64,000 bases of DNA from Acidobacteriota bacterium (lineage in GTDB: Bacteria > Acidobacteriota > Terriglobia > Acidiferrales > UBA7541), in contig JACQDE010000064.1 in assembly GCA_016201285.1 (NCBI GenBank), positions 24,679 through 88,678 on the forward strand, read 5' to 3'. Below the pieces are notes generated by a model. It searched no databases and had not been told where the DNA came from. It worked only from the letters and a program-made list of their open reading frames with translations. The translations under genes and the position numbers were made by a program. Positions 7,156 to 15,832 of the stretch are shown here, in pieces. Position 1 is the stretch's first letter. Each line of letters begins with the position of its first letter.

Positions 7156-9381
7156 ATGAAAGCCCGCTCGGTTCTGCTGGTTGTTCTTGCCGTCCTTTGC
7201 TTCGCTTGGCCGTCCGCATTCGCTCAGTCCGCTGCAACGCTCTCCGGCATCCTTACCGATCCCACCGGCGCCGCCGTCACCGGCGCTGAAGTTTCCGCGC
7301 AATTGTTCGCTGCGGGCAAAACGGCGCCCGCGCGCGCGACCACCGATTCCACCGGACGTTTCACCCTGCCTTTGCCGCCCGGCCGCTATCTCGTCCGCAT
7401 CTCGGCCACATCGAATTCCTTTGCCCGCGTCGAGCGCGAACTCTCCCTTGCCGCCGGTGACGCGCTCGAATGGAGCCCGCGCCTCGAGCTCGAGCGCCTC
7501 TCCGCCACCGTGGTGGTCTCCGCGCAAGCCGAGCCGGTTGTGGTCCAATCTTCCAGCGCTTCGGTCAGCATCCTCACGCGCGCGGAGATTTCTGAGCGTC
7601 AGGCCCTCTGGCTCGCGCCGCTTCTTTCCACGCTGCCCGGCTTTAGCCTTTCCCGCCTCGGCCGCGACGGCGGCGTCACTTCCCTCTTCCTCAACGGCGG
7701 CAACTCGAACTTCACCAAGGTGCTGATGGACGGCACGCCCGTGAACGAACCCGGCGGCGGCGCCGACTTCTCCAACTTCGCGCTCGACAACGTCGAAAAA
7801 ATCGAAGTCGTGCGCGGCGCGGAAAGCGCTCTCTTCGGTTCCGACGCGATGACGGGCGTCGTACAGGTCTTCTCCCGCCGTGGTTCCTCGCGCCGCCCTG
7901 CGCTCACTTTGCTGGCCGAAGGCGGCAAGTTCGCGACCGCCCGCGGCGCCGCGCAGCTCAGCGGCGCGCTTGGCCGCTTCGATTACTCCGCCGCCGCCTC
8001 GACGTTCTACACCTCCGGCCAGGAACGCAACGACATTTTCCGCAACGCTTCCCTTTCGGCCAATTTCGGCTGGCGCCTCCGCGACAACAACAGCCTGCGC
8101 CTCAGCCTCCGCAGCGCCGCCAGCGACGCCGGTGTCCCCGGGCAGACGCTTTTCACGCCCGCCAACCTCGACCAGCACAACGGCCTGAAAAACTTTTCCG
8201 CCAACCTGAGCTGGGATTTCGATACCTCTTCCCGCTGGCGCCATCGCTTCTCCGGAACCGAATCTTATATCCGTCAGCTTTTCGCCAATCCCACAAGCGA
8301 TTTCTGCGATCCGAACCCACCATTCATTTGCGACTTTCCCTTCACCGTCCGCAACCAGTTCAACCGCGCCGGTTTTGCCGCCCAATCGAGTTACGTCTCC
8401 CCTCGCGATGGTCTCACCTTCGGCTACAACGTCGAAATCGAAAACGGATCTCTCAGTAACTTCCATGCGCGGCGCAACAACCAGGCCGGCTATCTCGAGC
8501 TTCGGGCGCAGCCCTGGCATCGCCTCAGCGTGAATCTCGGCGCCCGCGCCGAAGCCAACGCCAGCTTCGGCGCGCGCGTGATTCCCCGCGGCGGTTTCGC
8601 GCTGCTGCTCCGCGCCGGCCGTGATTTCTGGGGCGCGACGCGCCTCCGTCTCTCCGCCGGCCTCGGCATCAAGGAACCCACGCTGGTGCAATCCTTCGCC
8701 AAGGATCCCTGCTTTCCCGGCAACCCCGATCTGCGTCCTGAGCGCTCGCGCTCCGTCATCGTCGGGCTCGATCAGGCGCTCGCCTCCGACCGTGTGCGCG
8801 TTTCCGCCGAATACTTTGACAACCGCTTCCACGACATCGTCAGCTTCACGTTCTGTTTCCCCGGCGGGCCATGTCCCATCGCGCCGCCGCCCGGCTGCCC
8901 CTTCGGCTACGGCACGTTTTTCAACACGGACCTCGCCCGCGCCCGCGGCGCCAATCTCTCGCTCGAGACGCGTCCCGTTCGCTGGCTGCGCATCGCCGGC
9001 AGCTACAGCTTTTCTCCGACGCGCGTGCTGCAGGCGCCTAACGCTTTCGACCCCGCGCTCCAGCCCGGCAACCGGCTCTTCAAGCGGCCGGTGCATTCCG
9101 GCAGCCTGGTGCTCAACGCCGATTTTCGTCGCATGAACTGGAATCTCGCCGGCACGTTCGTCGGCCGCCGCACCGATAGCGACTTCCTCGGCCTCGGCCT
9201 GACAAGAAACGCGGGCTATGCGAAAGTGGATGTTGCGGCGAGCTACGACGTCGGCCGCGGCATCAGCGCGTTTGGCCGCGTCGAAAATCTGTTCGACAAG
9301 AAGTATCAGGAATCGCTCGGCTATAGGGCCTATCGCCGCGCCTACCGCTTGGGTCTGCGCTTCCACCTCGGCGGCGAGTAG
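7156..9381 (+). CDS. btuB: TonB-dependent outer-membrane receptor, probable cobalamin transporter
   Basis: The protein has 741 residues. It would take B12 across the outer membrane with energy from TonB. A signal peptide (MKARSVLLVVLAVLCFAWPSAFA) is followed by a carboxypeptidase-regulatory-like domain (about 28-115, LSGILTDPTGAAVTGAEVSA), a plug domain (about 130-240: LAPLLSTLPGFSLSR, VLMDGTPVNEPGG, NVEKIEVVRGAESALFGSDA), then a beta-barrel ending in YRLGLRFHLGG. The N-terminal regulatory domain is absent from enterobacterial BtuB but common in this phylum's receptors. The cobalamin riboswitch directly upstream assigns the substrate; the receptor fold alone would not. AAAGGAG supports the start. 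Confidence 0.9.
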   Translation: MKARSVLLVVLAVLCFAWPSAFAQSAATLSGILTDPTGAAVTGAEVSAQLFAAGKTAPARATTDSTGRFTLPLPPGRYLVRISATSNSFARVERELSLAAGDALEWSPRLELERLSATVVVSAQAEPVVVQSSSASVSILTRAEISERQALWLAPLLSTLPGFSLSRLGRDGGVTSLFLNGGNSNFTKVLMDGTPVNEPGGGADFSNFALDNVEKIEVVRGAESALFGSDAMTGVVQVFSRRGSSRRPALTLLAEGGKFATARGAAQLSGALGRFDYSAAASTFYTSGQERNDIFRNASLSANFGWRLRDNNSLRLSLRSAASDAGVPGQTLFTPANLDQHNGLKNFSANLSWDFDTSSRWRHRFSGTESYIRQLFANPTSDFCDPNPPFICDFPFTVRNQFNRAGFAAQSSYVSPRDGLTFGYNVEIENGSLSNFHARRNNQAGYLELRAQPWHRLSVNLGARAEANASFGARVIPRGGFALLLRAGRDFWGATRLRLSAGLGIKEPTLVQSFAKDPCFPGNPDLRPERSRSVIVGLDQALASDRVRVSAEYFDNRFHDIVSFTFCFPGGPCPIAPPPGCPFGYGTFFNTDLARARGANLSLETRPVRWLRIAGSYSFSPTRVLQAPNAFDPALQPGNRLFKRPVHSGSLVLNADFRRMNWNLAGTFVGRRTDSDFLGLGLTRNAGYAKVDVAASYDVGRGISAFGRVENLFDKKYQESLGYRAYRRAYRLGLRFHLGGE

Positions 9382-9384
9382 GTA

Positions 9385-9486
9385 GCACAGGCTTCTAGCC
9401 TGTGCGTCTTCAAGAAGTCCGGGGCGGGCGCAGGGGCCCGCCCCACGATTTGCGCGGAGGGCGGGGCAGCCCCCTGTGGCTGCCCC
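9385..9486. repeat. Cluster of three perfect stem-loops
   Basis: Three hairpins fill the gap after btuB: GCACAGGC-TTCTA-GCCTGTGC (9385-9405), GGGGCGGG...CCCGCCCC (9421-9444) and GGGGCAGCC...GGCTGCCCC (9463-9486). The first is preceded by TAG like the others of its kind. They may act together as a terminator of btuB, though no T-run is seen. Confidence 0.55.
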
Positions 9487-9491
9487 ATTAA

Positions 9492-10061
9492 ATGGTCGTC
9501 GACCCTCAACAATTTCTTGTTGCCCACCCCGCCTGCTGGATCTCCCGCCGCGCTCCCGAATTCCCCGTACACAACGTCCATGCCCTGGACATTCTCGCCC
9601 CGCCCACTCGTGTCTTCGCCGCTCTCTCCAACCTCGGCAATCTCTCTCCCGCCTGGTATTGGCGCGCGCTCTACGCCATCCGCGGCATCGCCGGAAAACT
9701 CTTCCGCTGGGATCCTGGCCTGCGATGGCACGGCCCCGAGCCGCTCGTCCCCGGCAACCACTATGCCTTCTTCCTGATCGAGCACGTCGCCGCTCCCGGC
9801 AGCGCCACGAATCCCACTGCGGAATTCCCGTACGAACTCGGCGTCAGCGTGGAAAACCATCTCACGTTGGCGCTGATGAGCTACGTCGTCGCGCCCCACG
9901 GCTGCGGCACGCGCCTCTACAACGCCACTTGCGCGCTCTTCAAAGGCCGCACCGGCCGCGCCTACTGGCGCGTGATCCGCCCGTTCCACGACGCCCTCAT
10001 TGAAGATATGCTCCAAAACCTCCGCCGCCGCGCCGAACGCCAGGGCAACTCAGTGTTATAA
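9492..10061 (+). CDS. Protein of unknown function, SRPBCC/DUF2867-like
   Basis: The protein has 189 residues and is soluble, with no signal peptide. [29 protein letters not shown] resembles the first strand and helix of START/SRPBCC-type ligand-binding domains (VxVxAPPEVVFxxL). The later [24 protein letters not shown] resembles the C-terminal helix of DUF2867 proteins. No catalytic motif is evident. No Shine-Dalgarno sequence is visible because a hairpin (9463-9486) lies just upstream. The gene ends 13 nt before the gatB start and overlaps the proposed gatB -10. Function not assigned. Confidence 0.65.
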   Translation: MVVDPQQFLVAHPACWISRRAPEFPVHNVHALDILAPPTRVFAALSNLGNLSPAWYWRALYAIRGIAGKLFRWDPGLRWHGPEPLVPGNHYAFFLIEHVAAPGSATNPTAEFPYELGVSVENHLTLALMSYVVAPHGCGTRLYNATCALFKGRTGRAYWRVIRPFHDALIEDMLQNLRRRAERQGNSVL

Positions 10062-10062
10062 T
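10054..10062 (+). promoter_or_regulatory. Extended -10 element TGTTATAAT before gatB
   Basis: TGTTATAAT is a perfect extended -10. It ends 12 nt before the gatB ATG at 10075, and no Shine-Dalgarno sequence follows, so the transcript would be nearly leaderless. No convincing -35 is present. A closely similar stretch (GTGTATAATTTCGCTTC) lies at 24433-24449. Confidence 0.55.
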
Positions 10063-10074
10063 TTGCGCTTCATC

Positions 10075-11556
10075 ATGGCTGGGACCACTCAACAGGCTGG
10101 CGGCATGTCCCCCGGCATTCTCGCGCGCTACGAGCCCGTCATCGGTCTCGAAGTCCACCTGCAACTGAGGACCGGGACGAAACTCTTCTGCGCCTGTTCC
10201 ACGCGCTTTGGTGACCCACCCAACAAGAACACCTGTCCGGTCTGCCTCGGCCTGCCCGGCGCGCTGCCTGTGCTGAACCGCGGCGCGCTCGATCTCGCCA
10301 TCCGTGCTGCGCTCGCGTTGCACGCCACCGTCCACGAGCGCTCCCGTTTCGCCCGCAAGAACTATTTCTACCCCGACCTGCCGAAGGGCTATCAGATCTC
10401 GATGTACGAGATGCCGCTGGCCACCGCCGGCTGGCTGGAAATTCCGCTCGATGGCGCCACAAAGCGCATCGGCATCACGCGGCTGCACATGGAAGACGAC
10501 GCCGCGAAAAATCTCCACGAGGGGTTTCCCGATTCCGACCGCAACTCCTACATTGATTACAACCGCTGCGGCGTCCCCCTGGTCGAAATCGTCTCCGAGC
10601 CGGACATTCGTTCCCCCGAAGAGGCCTACGCGTACCTCACCACGCTCAAGCAGGTGCTGGAATACACCGGCGTCAGTGACTGCAACATGGAGGAAGGTTC
10701 CCTCCGCTGCGACGCCAATGTCAGCGTCCGCCGCCGCGGCGAGGACAAATTCGGCACCAAAGCCGAAGTGAAAAACCTTAACTCCTTCCGCTACCTCCAG
10801 CACGCGCTCGAATACGAAATCGAGCGCCAGATCGGCGTGCTGGAATCCAGCGGCCGCGTCGAGCAGGAGACCCGCCTCTGGAGCGTCGCCGCCGGACGCA
10901 CCGAGCCGATGCGCTCGAAGGAATTCGCGCACGACTATCGTTACTTCCCTGAGCCCGATCTGCTTCCCGTCCACGTGAGTGAAGCGTTGAAGGCGGAGAT
11001 CTTGTCGAAGATGCCGGAACTGCCGGACGCGAAGCGCGCCCGCTTCCTCCGCGAATTCCAGATCACTCCTTACGACGCCGGCGTGCTCACCACCACCCGC
11101 GCCCTTGCTGATTATTTCGAAGCCGCGGTGAACGCCGGCGCGCCGCCCAAATCCGCCGCTAACTGGATCCAGACCGAGTTGCTCCGCCGCCTCAACGACG
11201 CCGGGAAGGAAATCGCTGAAAGTCCCATCGCGCCCGCGGCGCTCGCGGAACTGCTCAGGATCATCGAGCGCGGCCAGATCACCGGCGCCAGCGGTAAGAA
11301 AGTCTTTGCGAAGATGTTTGAAACAGGCGATCCGGCCTCGAAGATCGTGGCGGCAGAAAGCATCGGCCAAATCAGCGAGGCCGAGATTGAACGCGCCTGC
11401 CGCGAGGTGGTCGAAAAGAATCCCGACAATGTCGCCAAGTACAAGGCCGGCAACGACGGCGTCTTTAAGTTTTTTGTCGGTCAGGTGATGCGCGCCACGC
11501 GCGGCCAGGCCAGCCCGCAGCTCGTGAACGGCACACTGAAACGCCTGCTCTCCTGA
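10075..11556 (+). CDS. gatB: Asp-tRNA(Asn)/Glu-tRNA(Gln) amidotransferase subunit B
   Basis: The protein has 493 residues, close to the usual 475-500. GatB binds the mischarged tRNA and, with GatA and GatC, converts Glu-tRNA(Gln) or Asp-tRNA(Asn) to the amide form. [43 protein letters not shown] (zinc-binding cysteines) and [18 protein letters not shown] are diagnostic. The C-terminal Yqey-like tail domain, ending [20 protein letters not shown], is complete. I place the start at the ATG following TATAAT; an upstream in-frame extension from 10000 is translatable but not conserved-looking. gatA and gatC are not in the window. Confidence 0.95.
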   Translation: MAGTTQQAGGMSPGILARYEPVIGLEVHLQLRTGTKLFCACSTRFGDPPNKNTCPVCLGLPGALPVLNRGALDLAIRAALALHATVHERSRFARKNYFYPDLPKGYQISMYEMPLATAGWLEIPLDGATKRIGITRLHMEDDAAKNLHEGFPDSDRNSYIDYNRCGVPLVEIVSEPDIRSPEEAYAYLTTLKQVLEYTGVSDCNMEEGSLRCDANVSVRRRGEDKFGTKAEVKNLNSFRYLQHALEYEIERQIGVLESSGRVEQETRLWSVAAGRTEPMRSKEFAHDYRYFPEPDLLPVHVSEALKAEILSKMPELPDAKRARFLREFQITPYDAGVLTTTRALADYFEAAVNAGAPPKSAANWIQTELLRRLNDAGKEIAESPIAPAALAELLRIIERGQITGASGKKVFAKMFETGDPASKIVAAESIGQISEAEIERACREVVEKNPDNVAKYKAGNDGVFKFFVGQVMRATRGQASPQLVNGTLKRLLS

Positions 11557-11707
11557 AAGCGATGGCGTCTCCTTCCCGATTTGGGACGGTGGAATTAAGA
11601 TCTTCCATTATTAAAGAAATTGGCCCTTTTCTTGAATAGCGATTTTCATGTTAAAAAGGTCTTTCACAACTCGCGATGGCATTTGAACTACATATCCGGA
11701 GAACCGC

Positions 11708-12184
11708 ATGTCCGTTCTAAAAGAGGGAGAGAAGGCTCCTGACTTCCGCTTGCCCGCCGACGACGGCACGGAGATCTCATTTGGAGATTTCCGCGGCAGC
11801 TACGTCCTGCTCTACTTCTTCCCCAAGGCGCTCACGCCCGGCTGAACGCACGAAGCGTCCGAGTTTCGTGACGCCAAAGCAAAGTTCGACAAACTCAGCG
11901 TTGTCGTGCTCGGCTGCTCCGCCGATTCGCCCGAGACGATGGCCAAGTTCCGCTCCAAGCATAAGCTGAACTTCCCGCTCCTCAGCGACTCCGATTTCCA
12001 CGTCATCGAGGCCTACGGCGCCCGCCGCATGAAAAGTTTCTTGGGAAAGAATTTCCTGGGGATTGTCCGAAGCTCAACTCTGATCGGCCCGGACGGAAAG
12101 GTGAAGAAAGTCTGGGAGAAGGCCCCTTCGAAGGGCCACGCCGCCGAAGTCCTCGACTTCCTCAAATCCCTCGCTGGCAAATGA
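11708..12184 (+). CDS. bcp: Selenocysteine-containing peroxiredoxin (BCP/PrxQ type); TGA at 11843-11845 read as Sec
   Basis: Read through one in-frame TGA the product has 158 residues, normal for thioredoxin-dependent peroxidases of the BCP/PrxQ group, which reduce hydroperoxides in the cytosol. The N-terminus is [14 protein letters not shown]. The catalytic motif is [21 protein letters not shown], where the family has TPGCTxEAxxFRD, so the TGA is exactly at the peroxidatic cysteine (residue 46). The resolving cysteine five residues later is Ser51; Cys70 is another candidate. Downstream homology ([30 protein letters not shown]) continues in the same frame without decay. GGAG at 11698-11701 supports the ATG. 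A SECIS-like hairpin follows the TGA. A pseudogene or sequencing error is the alternative. Confidence 0.88.
11855..11874 (+). promoter_or_regulatory. Putative bacterial SECIS hairpin of the Sec-peroxiredoxin
   Basis: GCGTC (11855-11859) pairs with GACGC (11870-11874), and CGA (11860-11862) with TCG (11866-11868), leaving a GTT apical loop and one bulged T at 11869. The loop starts 18 nt after the TGA with G first. Bacterial SECIS elements have an apical loop 16-37 nt after UGA with a G in its first two positions, so the geometry fits. Folding was done by eye. Confidence 0.7.
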
Positions 12185-12245
12185 TCTTCCGCAGGGGCGT
12201 CCCGATCCCGCGCTTCAGGACCGACGCCCCGCGCGGAGTTCTCGC

Positions 12246-12818
12246 CTACTGTACTGTGAGCGCGGTCTTCAGCCTGAAAGAGACCTTCGACTCCGCGCGG
12301 ATTTCCACTTCCGTTTTCCCCGTCATGGCCGCGCCCGCCGTGCCTGCGCCCGCTCCGACGACCGCGCCGATCGCCGCGCCCTTGCCGCCACCCGCGATCG
12401 CACCGATCACCGCACCGGCGGCCGCGCCGCCGCCAGCGCCCACTGCAGTCCGTTTGCCGCGCGCGGCTCCCGTTGCCCCAAACCACGAAGCCGTCGTCGT
12501 GTACGTCTTCCCCTTCACTTCCACCGACACCAGTTTCAGCGACAGCTTGGCCTGACCCTTCAGCTTCCCGGCTGATTCCACGCTGGCCACCGCGAGGTTG
12601 GCCTTCGCTCCCTTGGGGATGACCACTTTCCCGTTTACAGTGATGTTTTCCGCCACGCTCCCCGCCACCCTCTGACCCTCTTGCGCGTCCTTCGAGCTCA
12701 CCGTCTGGTCCACGGTCACCGAGATGGCCGTGCCGGCGGGCAGCGTTCCCTGCGCCTGCACCGACGCCGCTGCACACAGCAACACCGCCGCGAATACCGC
12801 AATCCACGTTCTCCTCAT
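12246..12818 (-). CDS. Secreted glycine-zipper protein of unknown function
   Basis: The protein has 190 residues. A signal peptide ([22 protein letters not shown]) is followed by a beta-rich domain: [36 protein letters not shown], then [16 protein letters not shown] Gly/Ala-rich stretch at about residues 122-165 ([20 protein letters not shown]) forms a glycine zipper, which in other proteins inserts into or spans membranes. The end, [14 protein letters not shown], is a short strand pair. It is probably an envelope protein; no enzyme motif is seen. GGAGGTGAAGC precedes the ATG. TGCTAAACT at 12854-12862 on this strand is a likely extended -10. Confidence 0.7.
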   Translation of the reverse strand: MRRTWIAVFAAVLLCAAASVQAQGTLPAGTAISVTVDQTVSSKDAQEGQRVAGSVAENITVNGKVVIPKGAKANLAVASVESAGKLKGQAKLSLKLVSVEVKGKTYTTTASWFGATGAARGKRTAVGAGGGAAAGAVIGAIAGGGKGAAIGAVVGAGAGTAGAAMTGKTEVEIRAESKVSFRLKTALTVQ

Positions 12819-12891
12819 GCTTCACCTCCGCCTGAAGTTAGGCTGGCCGTCTAAGTTTAGCAGAACTGCGGGCGCCGGAGTTCTCTCCCGT

Positions 12892-13764
12892 TCACAGGGC
12901 GACGAGAAACGCGCCGTCCTGCTCCTCGATCAGCATATTGTCAATCAGCCGCGTCTGGCCCACGAACACGGCCAGCACAGCCAGGCAGGCGCGCCGCAGC
13001 CGCGTCACCGGCTCGAACGTGTCCCCGTCCACAATGTCCGCGTAGTCCACCGCGGCAAGTGTCTCCGCGTCCAGCACGCCACGCATCACAGCGACCAGCC
13101 GCGCGCCATCGCGCTCCCCGGTGGTGATTTCCTTTCTTGCCTCGTCGAGCGCGCGATAGAGCACCGTGGCCACCCGCCGCTCCTCGGGCCCCAGATACGC
13201 ATTCCGCGACGACATTGCCAGCCCGTCCGCCTCCCGCGCTGTCGGGCAGACCACCACTTGCGTGTCCAGGTTCAGGTCCGCCGCCATCTGCCGGATGATC
13301 CGCGCTTGCTGCGCGTCCTTCCGCCCGAAGAAGGCGTACTGCGCTTGCACAATCTCAAACAGCTTCAACACCACCGTGGCCACGCCGCGAAAATGGCCCG
13401 GCCGCGATCGCCCTTCCAGCCGAGTGCTCAGCCCTTCCACGGTGACGTACGTGCGGAAGCCGTCCGGGTACATTTCCTTCGCCGTCGGCGCGAACAGATA
13501 ATCCACGCGCAGCTCTTCGAGCGCCGCGCGGTCCGCATCCATCTGCTGCGGATATTTGTGGAGATCCTCGTTCGGACCGAATTGCGTGGGGTTGACAAAG
13601 ATGGACGCGATCACCGGCGAGCACTGTTGCTGCGCCGCGCGCACCAGCGAGCGGTGCCCCTCGTGCAGCGCGCCCATCGTCGGCACAAGCCCCACCACCC
13701 GCCCGTCGGCACGCGCCTGCCGCGCCACCTGCTTCATCCACTCCAGCGTATAGATGGTTTCCAT
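12892..13764 (-). CDS. panC: Pantoate--beta-alanine ligase
   Basis: The protein has 290 residues, the usual size. It joins pantoate and beta-alanine with ATP, the last step of pantothenate (vitamin B5) synthesis. The HIGH-type nucleotide motif is in VPTMGALHEGHRSLV; SIFVNPTQFGPNEDLHKYPQ and the KMSKS-like SSRNAYLGPEER are also present. It is the third gene of a panB-dinB-panC cluster on the minus strand, 9 bp after the DinB-like gene. panD and panE are not in the window. Confidence 0.96.
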   Translation of the reverse strand: METIYTLEWMKQVARQARADGRVVGLVPTMGALHEGHRSLVRAAQQQCSPVIASIFVNPTQFGPNEDLHKYPQQMDADRAALEELRVDYLFAPTAKEMYPDGFRTYVTVEGLSTRLEGRSRPGHFRGVATVVLKLFEIVQAQYAFFGRKDAQQARIIRQMAADLNLDTQVVVCPTAREADGLAMSSRNAYLGPEERRVATVLYRALDEARKEITTGERDGARLVAVMRGVLDAETLAAVDYADIVDGDTFEPVTRLRRACLAVLAVFVGQTRLIDNMLIEEQDGAFLVAL

Positions 13765-13773
13765 GCGGCCGGG

Positions 13774-14283
13774 TCATGCCGTCGCGGCGGCGCCCCGCTC
13801 GCGATAGAAGAGGCTCAGGTCCGTGGACACGGATTTTGCGCCCAACTGCCGAAGCAGCGTTGTCGCCTGTCCGCGGTGGTACGTGCCGTGATTGACGAGG
13901 TGCTGCAGCATCTGCCACAAGGGGCAGGCAAAAGTTCCGGCCGTCAGCGTCTTGTATTCGCTGACCGACACCAACCGTTCCGCAGTCAGACCCCGCACAA
14001 AGGCCAATAGGTCCGCTTCAACTTCCTCCCAGCGCTTTCTCAGGCTTGGCAGGTCAGGGAAGTCCTCTGCCGCTGGCAAGCCGGTGGGCGTGCGCCCCTG
14101 CCAGCGCTCCAGCCAGATCCACTGTCCCCCCATGATGTGCGCCAGCGTGTCTCGCACCGACGGAAAGCTCGAGCCCAGGTCGCGGGTGAATTGCTCTGGT
14201 GTCAGCGCACTCGCTGCGTCAAGAACCCGCCGGTTGGCCCACGCGTCGTACTCGTAGAGCAGTTGGATCTCATCCTTTGTCAT
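13774..14283 (-). CDS. DinB-family protein
   Basis: The protein has 169 residues and is a putative four-helix bundle of the DinB/YfiT superfamily, whose members often bind a metal through three histidines and act as thiol-dependent transferases. Helix 1 is LLYEYDAWANRRVLDAA; the family histidines are visible in VRDTLAHIMGGQWIW and LVNHGTYHRGQATTLLRQLG. I chose the ATG at 14283 (MTKDEIQLLYEYDAWAN); a longer reading from 14367 adds residues that do not look conserved. It lies between panB and panC. No role in pantothenate synthesis is known, so co-transcription may be incidental. Confidence 0.85.
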   Translation of the reverse strand: MTKDEIQLLYEYDAWANRRVLDAASALTPEQFTRDLGSSFPSVRDTLAHIMGGQWIWLERWQGRTPTGLPAAEDFPDLPSLRKRWEEVEADLLAFVRGLTAERLVSVSEYKTLTAGTFACPLWQMLQHLVNHGTYHRGQATTLLRQLGAKSVSTDLSLFYRERGAAATA

Positions 14284-14312
14284 GCTCCCCCCATTTTTCG
14301 CAGCCGTTGGGT

Positions 14313-15212
14313 TCAGGCCCGTTTCTTCACGGGCACTCCGCGGATCCCCGCCGGCGCGTGGTAGCACTCCGCATCCAATGGGTACCGCCCCTCGCGCACG
14401 TCCGCGCAGAACTCGTGCACCGCTCGCGTGATCGTCTCGCCGAGGTTCGCGTACTGCCGCACAAACTTCGCCGACGGCTCAAAACTTAGTCCCACCATGT
14501 CGTGGAACACCAGCACCTGCCCGTCGCATTCCGGCCCGGCGCCGATGCCGATGGTCGGGATGCGCAGCTCTTCGGTGATGCGGGCGGCCAGTTCCCGCGG
14601 AATCGCTTCCAACACGATCGCAAACGCGCCCGCCGCCTCCACTGCCTGCGCGTCGCGCAGCACTTGTTCGGCGGCGTCGCACGTTTTTCCTTGCACCCGA
14701 TAGCCACCCAGCGCGTGCAGCGATTGCGGTGTCAGCCCGACGTGCCCCATTACCGGGATTTCCGCCTCCACCAGCCTCGCGATCAGTTCCAGCCGCCGCT
14801 CGCCACCTTCGATCTTCACGGCTTCGGCGCCGGCTTCCTTCACGAAGCGGATCGCGTTTCGTACGGACTCTTCAGCAGACGCGTGAAAGCTGCCATAGGG
14901 CATGTCCGCCACCACCAGCGCGCGCTTCACCCCGCGCCGCACCGCCCGCGTGTGGTGCAGCATCTCCTCCATCGTCACCGGTAGCGTGCTCTCGTAGCCG
15001 AGCACAACCATCCCCAGCGAATCTCCCACCAGCAGGATGTCCACGCCGGCCTCGTCCAGCAGGCGCGCGGTCGGATAGTCGTATGCCGTCAGGCACGTAA
15101 TTCTCTTGTTGGCTTGGGTTTCTAAAGTGGAAGGTGCAGCCTTGCGGCTTAGGATGTCGGGCACGGTAATTTTCCCGTTGCCCGCATCCCGAGACTTCGG
15201 GACGCTGCTCAT
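14313..15212 (-). CDS. panB: 3-methyl-2-oxobutanoate hydroxymethyltransferase
   Basis: The protein has 299 residues. It makes ketopantoate from ketoisovalerate and methylene-tetrahydrofolate, the first committed step to pantothenate. LTAYDYPTARLLDEAGVDILLVGDS, the metal-binding DMPYGSF, MGHVGLTPQS and FVKEAGAEAVKIEGG are diagnostic. GGAGG before the ATG supports the start. The first 30 residues are longer than in most PanB; residues 3-8 (SVPKSR) are encoded by a copy of the dispersed 16-nt palindrome at 15187-15202. TGCTAGGCT at 15263-15271 on this strand is a likely extended -10. It leads the panB-dinB-panC cluster. Confidence 0.96.
   Translation of the reverse strand: MSSVPKSRDAGNGKITVPDILSRKAAPSTLETQANKRITCLTAYDYPTARLLDEAGVDILLVGDSLGMVVLGYESTLPVTMEEMLHHTRAVRRGVKRALVVADMPYGSFHASAEESVRNAIRFVKEAGAEAVKIEGGERRLELIARLVEAEIPVMGHVGLTPQSLHALGGYRVQGKTCDAAEQVLRDAQAVEAAGAFAIVLEAIPRELAARITEELRIPTIGIGAGPECDGQVLVFHDMVGLSFEPSAKFVRQYANLGETITRAVHEFCADVREGRYPLDAECYHAPAGIRGVPVKKRA
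15187..15202. repeat. Dispersed palindrome TCCCGA-GACT-TCGGGA, copy in panB
   Basis: This perfect 6-bp inverted repeat with a 4-nt centre lies in the N-terminal codons of panB. It is one of at least eight perfect copies in the window. Confidence 0.6.
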
Positions 15213-15337
15213 GTTTCCTCCGGTGCCGTTCCCGGGCGGCCGGGATACAGCCCATCAGCTAGAGCCTAGCAAATTGCCGCCGCCTTGGCCAGCGCTGGTT
15301 TCCCGGCAGGCACTGTGGTGAAATGGAAGGAAACCAT

Positions 15338-15607
15338 ATGGTTACCGCCGTCATTCTCGTCGTTGTCCTCGCCGTTGTGGCGCTCATTGTCGGCTTCACC
15401 ACCGGCAAGGACCGCTACGCGGAAATGACGGAAGAAGAATTTGAGGCAGAAGCGAAGCGCTCCTCGCTGCTCGGCGCCGCCGTCATGGGACTTCAGAAAG
15501 TCCTGGAGCCCAAGCGCGTCGAGTACATTTTGCAGCGAGACAATCGCGTCGAAGGCGACTCGGCCGAAGCCGGCGACCGCCCGCCCGACAAGCCTCCTGC
15601 CCCCTGA
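15338..15607 (+). CDS. Small single-pass membrane protein, unknown function
   Basis: The protein has 89 residues. One N-terminal transmembrane helix (VTAVILVVVLAVVALIVGF) is followed by a charged cytosolic tail (RYAEMTEEEFEAEAKRSS), an amphipathic stretch LLGAAVMGLQKVLEPKRVEYILQ and an acidic, Pro-rich end. I chose the ATG at 15338 because GGAAGGAAA lies just before it; an ATG 15 nt upstream is in frame. Its stop is 6 bp from the end of the convergent small membrane protein gene. Family not recognised. Confidence 0.65.
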   Translation: MVTAVILVVVLAVVALIVGFTTGKDRYAEMTEEEFEAEAKRSSLLGAAVMGLQKVLEPKRVEYILQRDNRVEGDSAEAGDRPPDKPPAP

Positions 15608-15613
15608 CCCGCC

Positions 15614-15832
15614 TTACGGCTTGTCCTTCCCCGACTGGATGTACGTTCCGGTGGCAATGCACACCAGCAAGAACAGCAGCGCCCCCTTGTAGAAGCTCAA
15701 GTAGTAAACGCTCACGCCCTGCACGTACGTCGAGAGCCAGAAGCCCATCGCGTTCGCCGCGCGCCAGACCAGGGCGACGACCACGCAGAGCATTCCCAGC
15801 CAGTAGCTGTATTGCACGATCTTTTTTTCCAT
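15614..15832 (-). CDS. Small two-helix membrane protein, unknown function
   Basis: The protein has 72 residues from the ATG at 15832 (MEKKIVQYSYWLGMLCVVVALVWRA); a longer reading from 15877 is less likely. Two hydrophobic segments are visible, at about 9-24 and 45-61 (FYKGALLFLLVCIATGTYI). The short tail ends QSGKDKP. GGAGG lies upstream of the ATG (AAGGAGGCTCGCA). No domain is recognised; it may be an accessory subunit or a lone envelope protein. Confidence 0.6.
   Translation of the reverse strand: MEKKIVQYSYWLGMLCVVVALVWRAANAMGFWLSTYVQGVSVYYLSFYKGALLFLLVCIATGTYIQSGKDKP

Noticed and set aside
6868..9366. 832-residue minus-strand open frame under btuB and its riboswitch
   Set aside because: Antisense shadow of a well-supported gene; low-complexity Ala/Gly/Glu composition and no domain.
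11843..11845. TGA read as a nonsense mutation making the peroxiredoxin a pseudogene
   Set aside because: It falls exactly on the catalytic Cys, no other lesion is present, a SECIS-like hairpin follows, and an independent gene shows the same pattern.
11855..11874. Alternative SECIS hairpin CACGAA/TTCGTG at 11849-11869
   Set aside because: Its stem starts only 3 nt after the TGA and its loop would lie at about +10, too close for known bacterial SECIS elements; the GTT-loop hairpin fits better.
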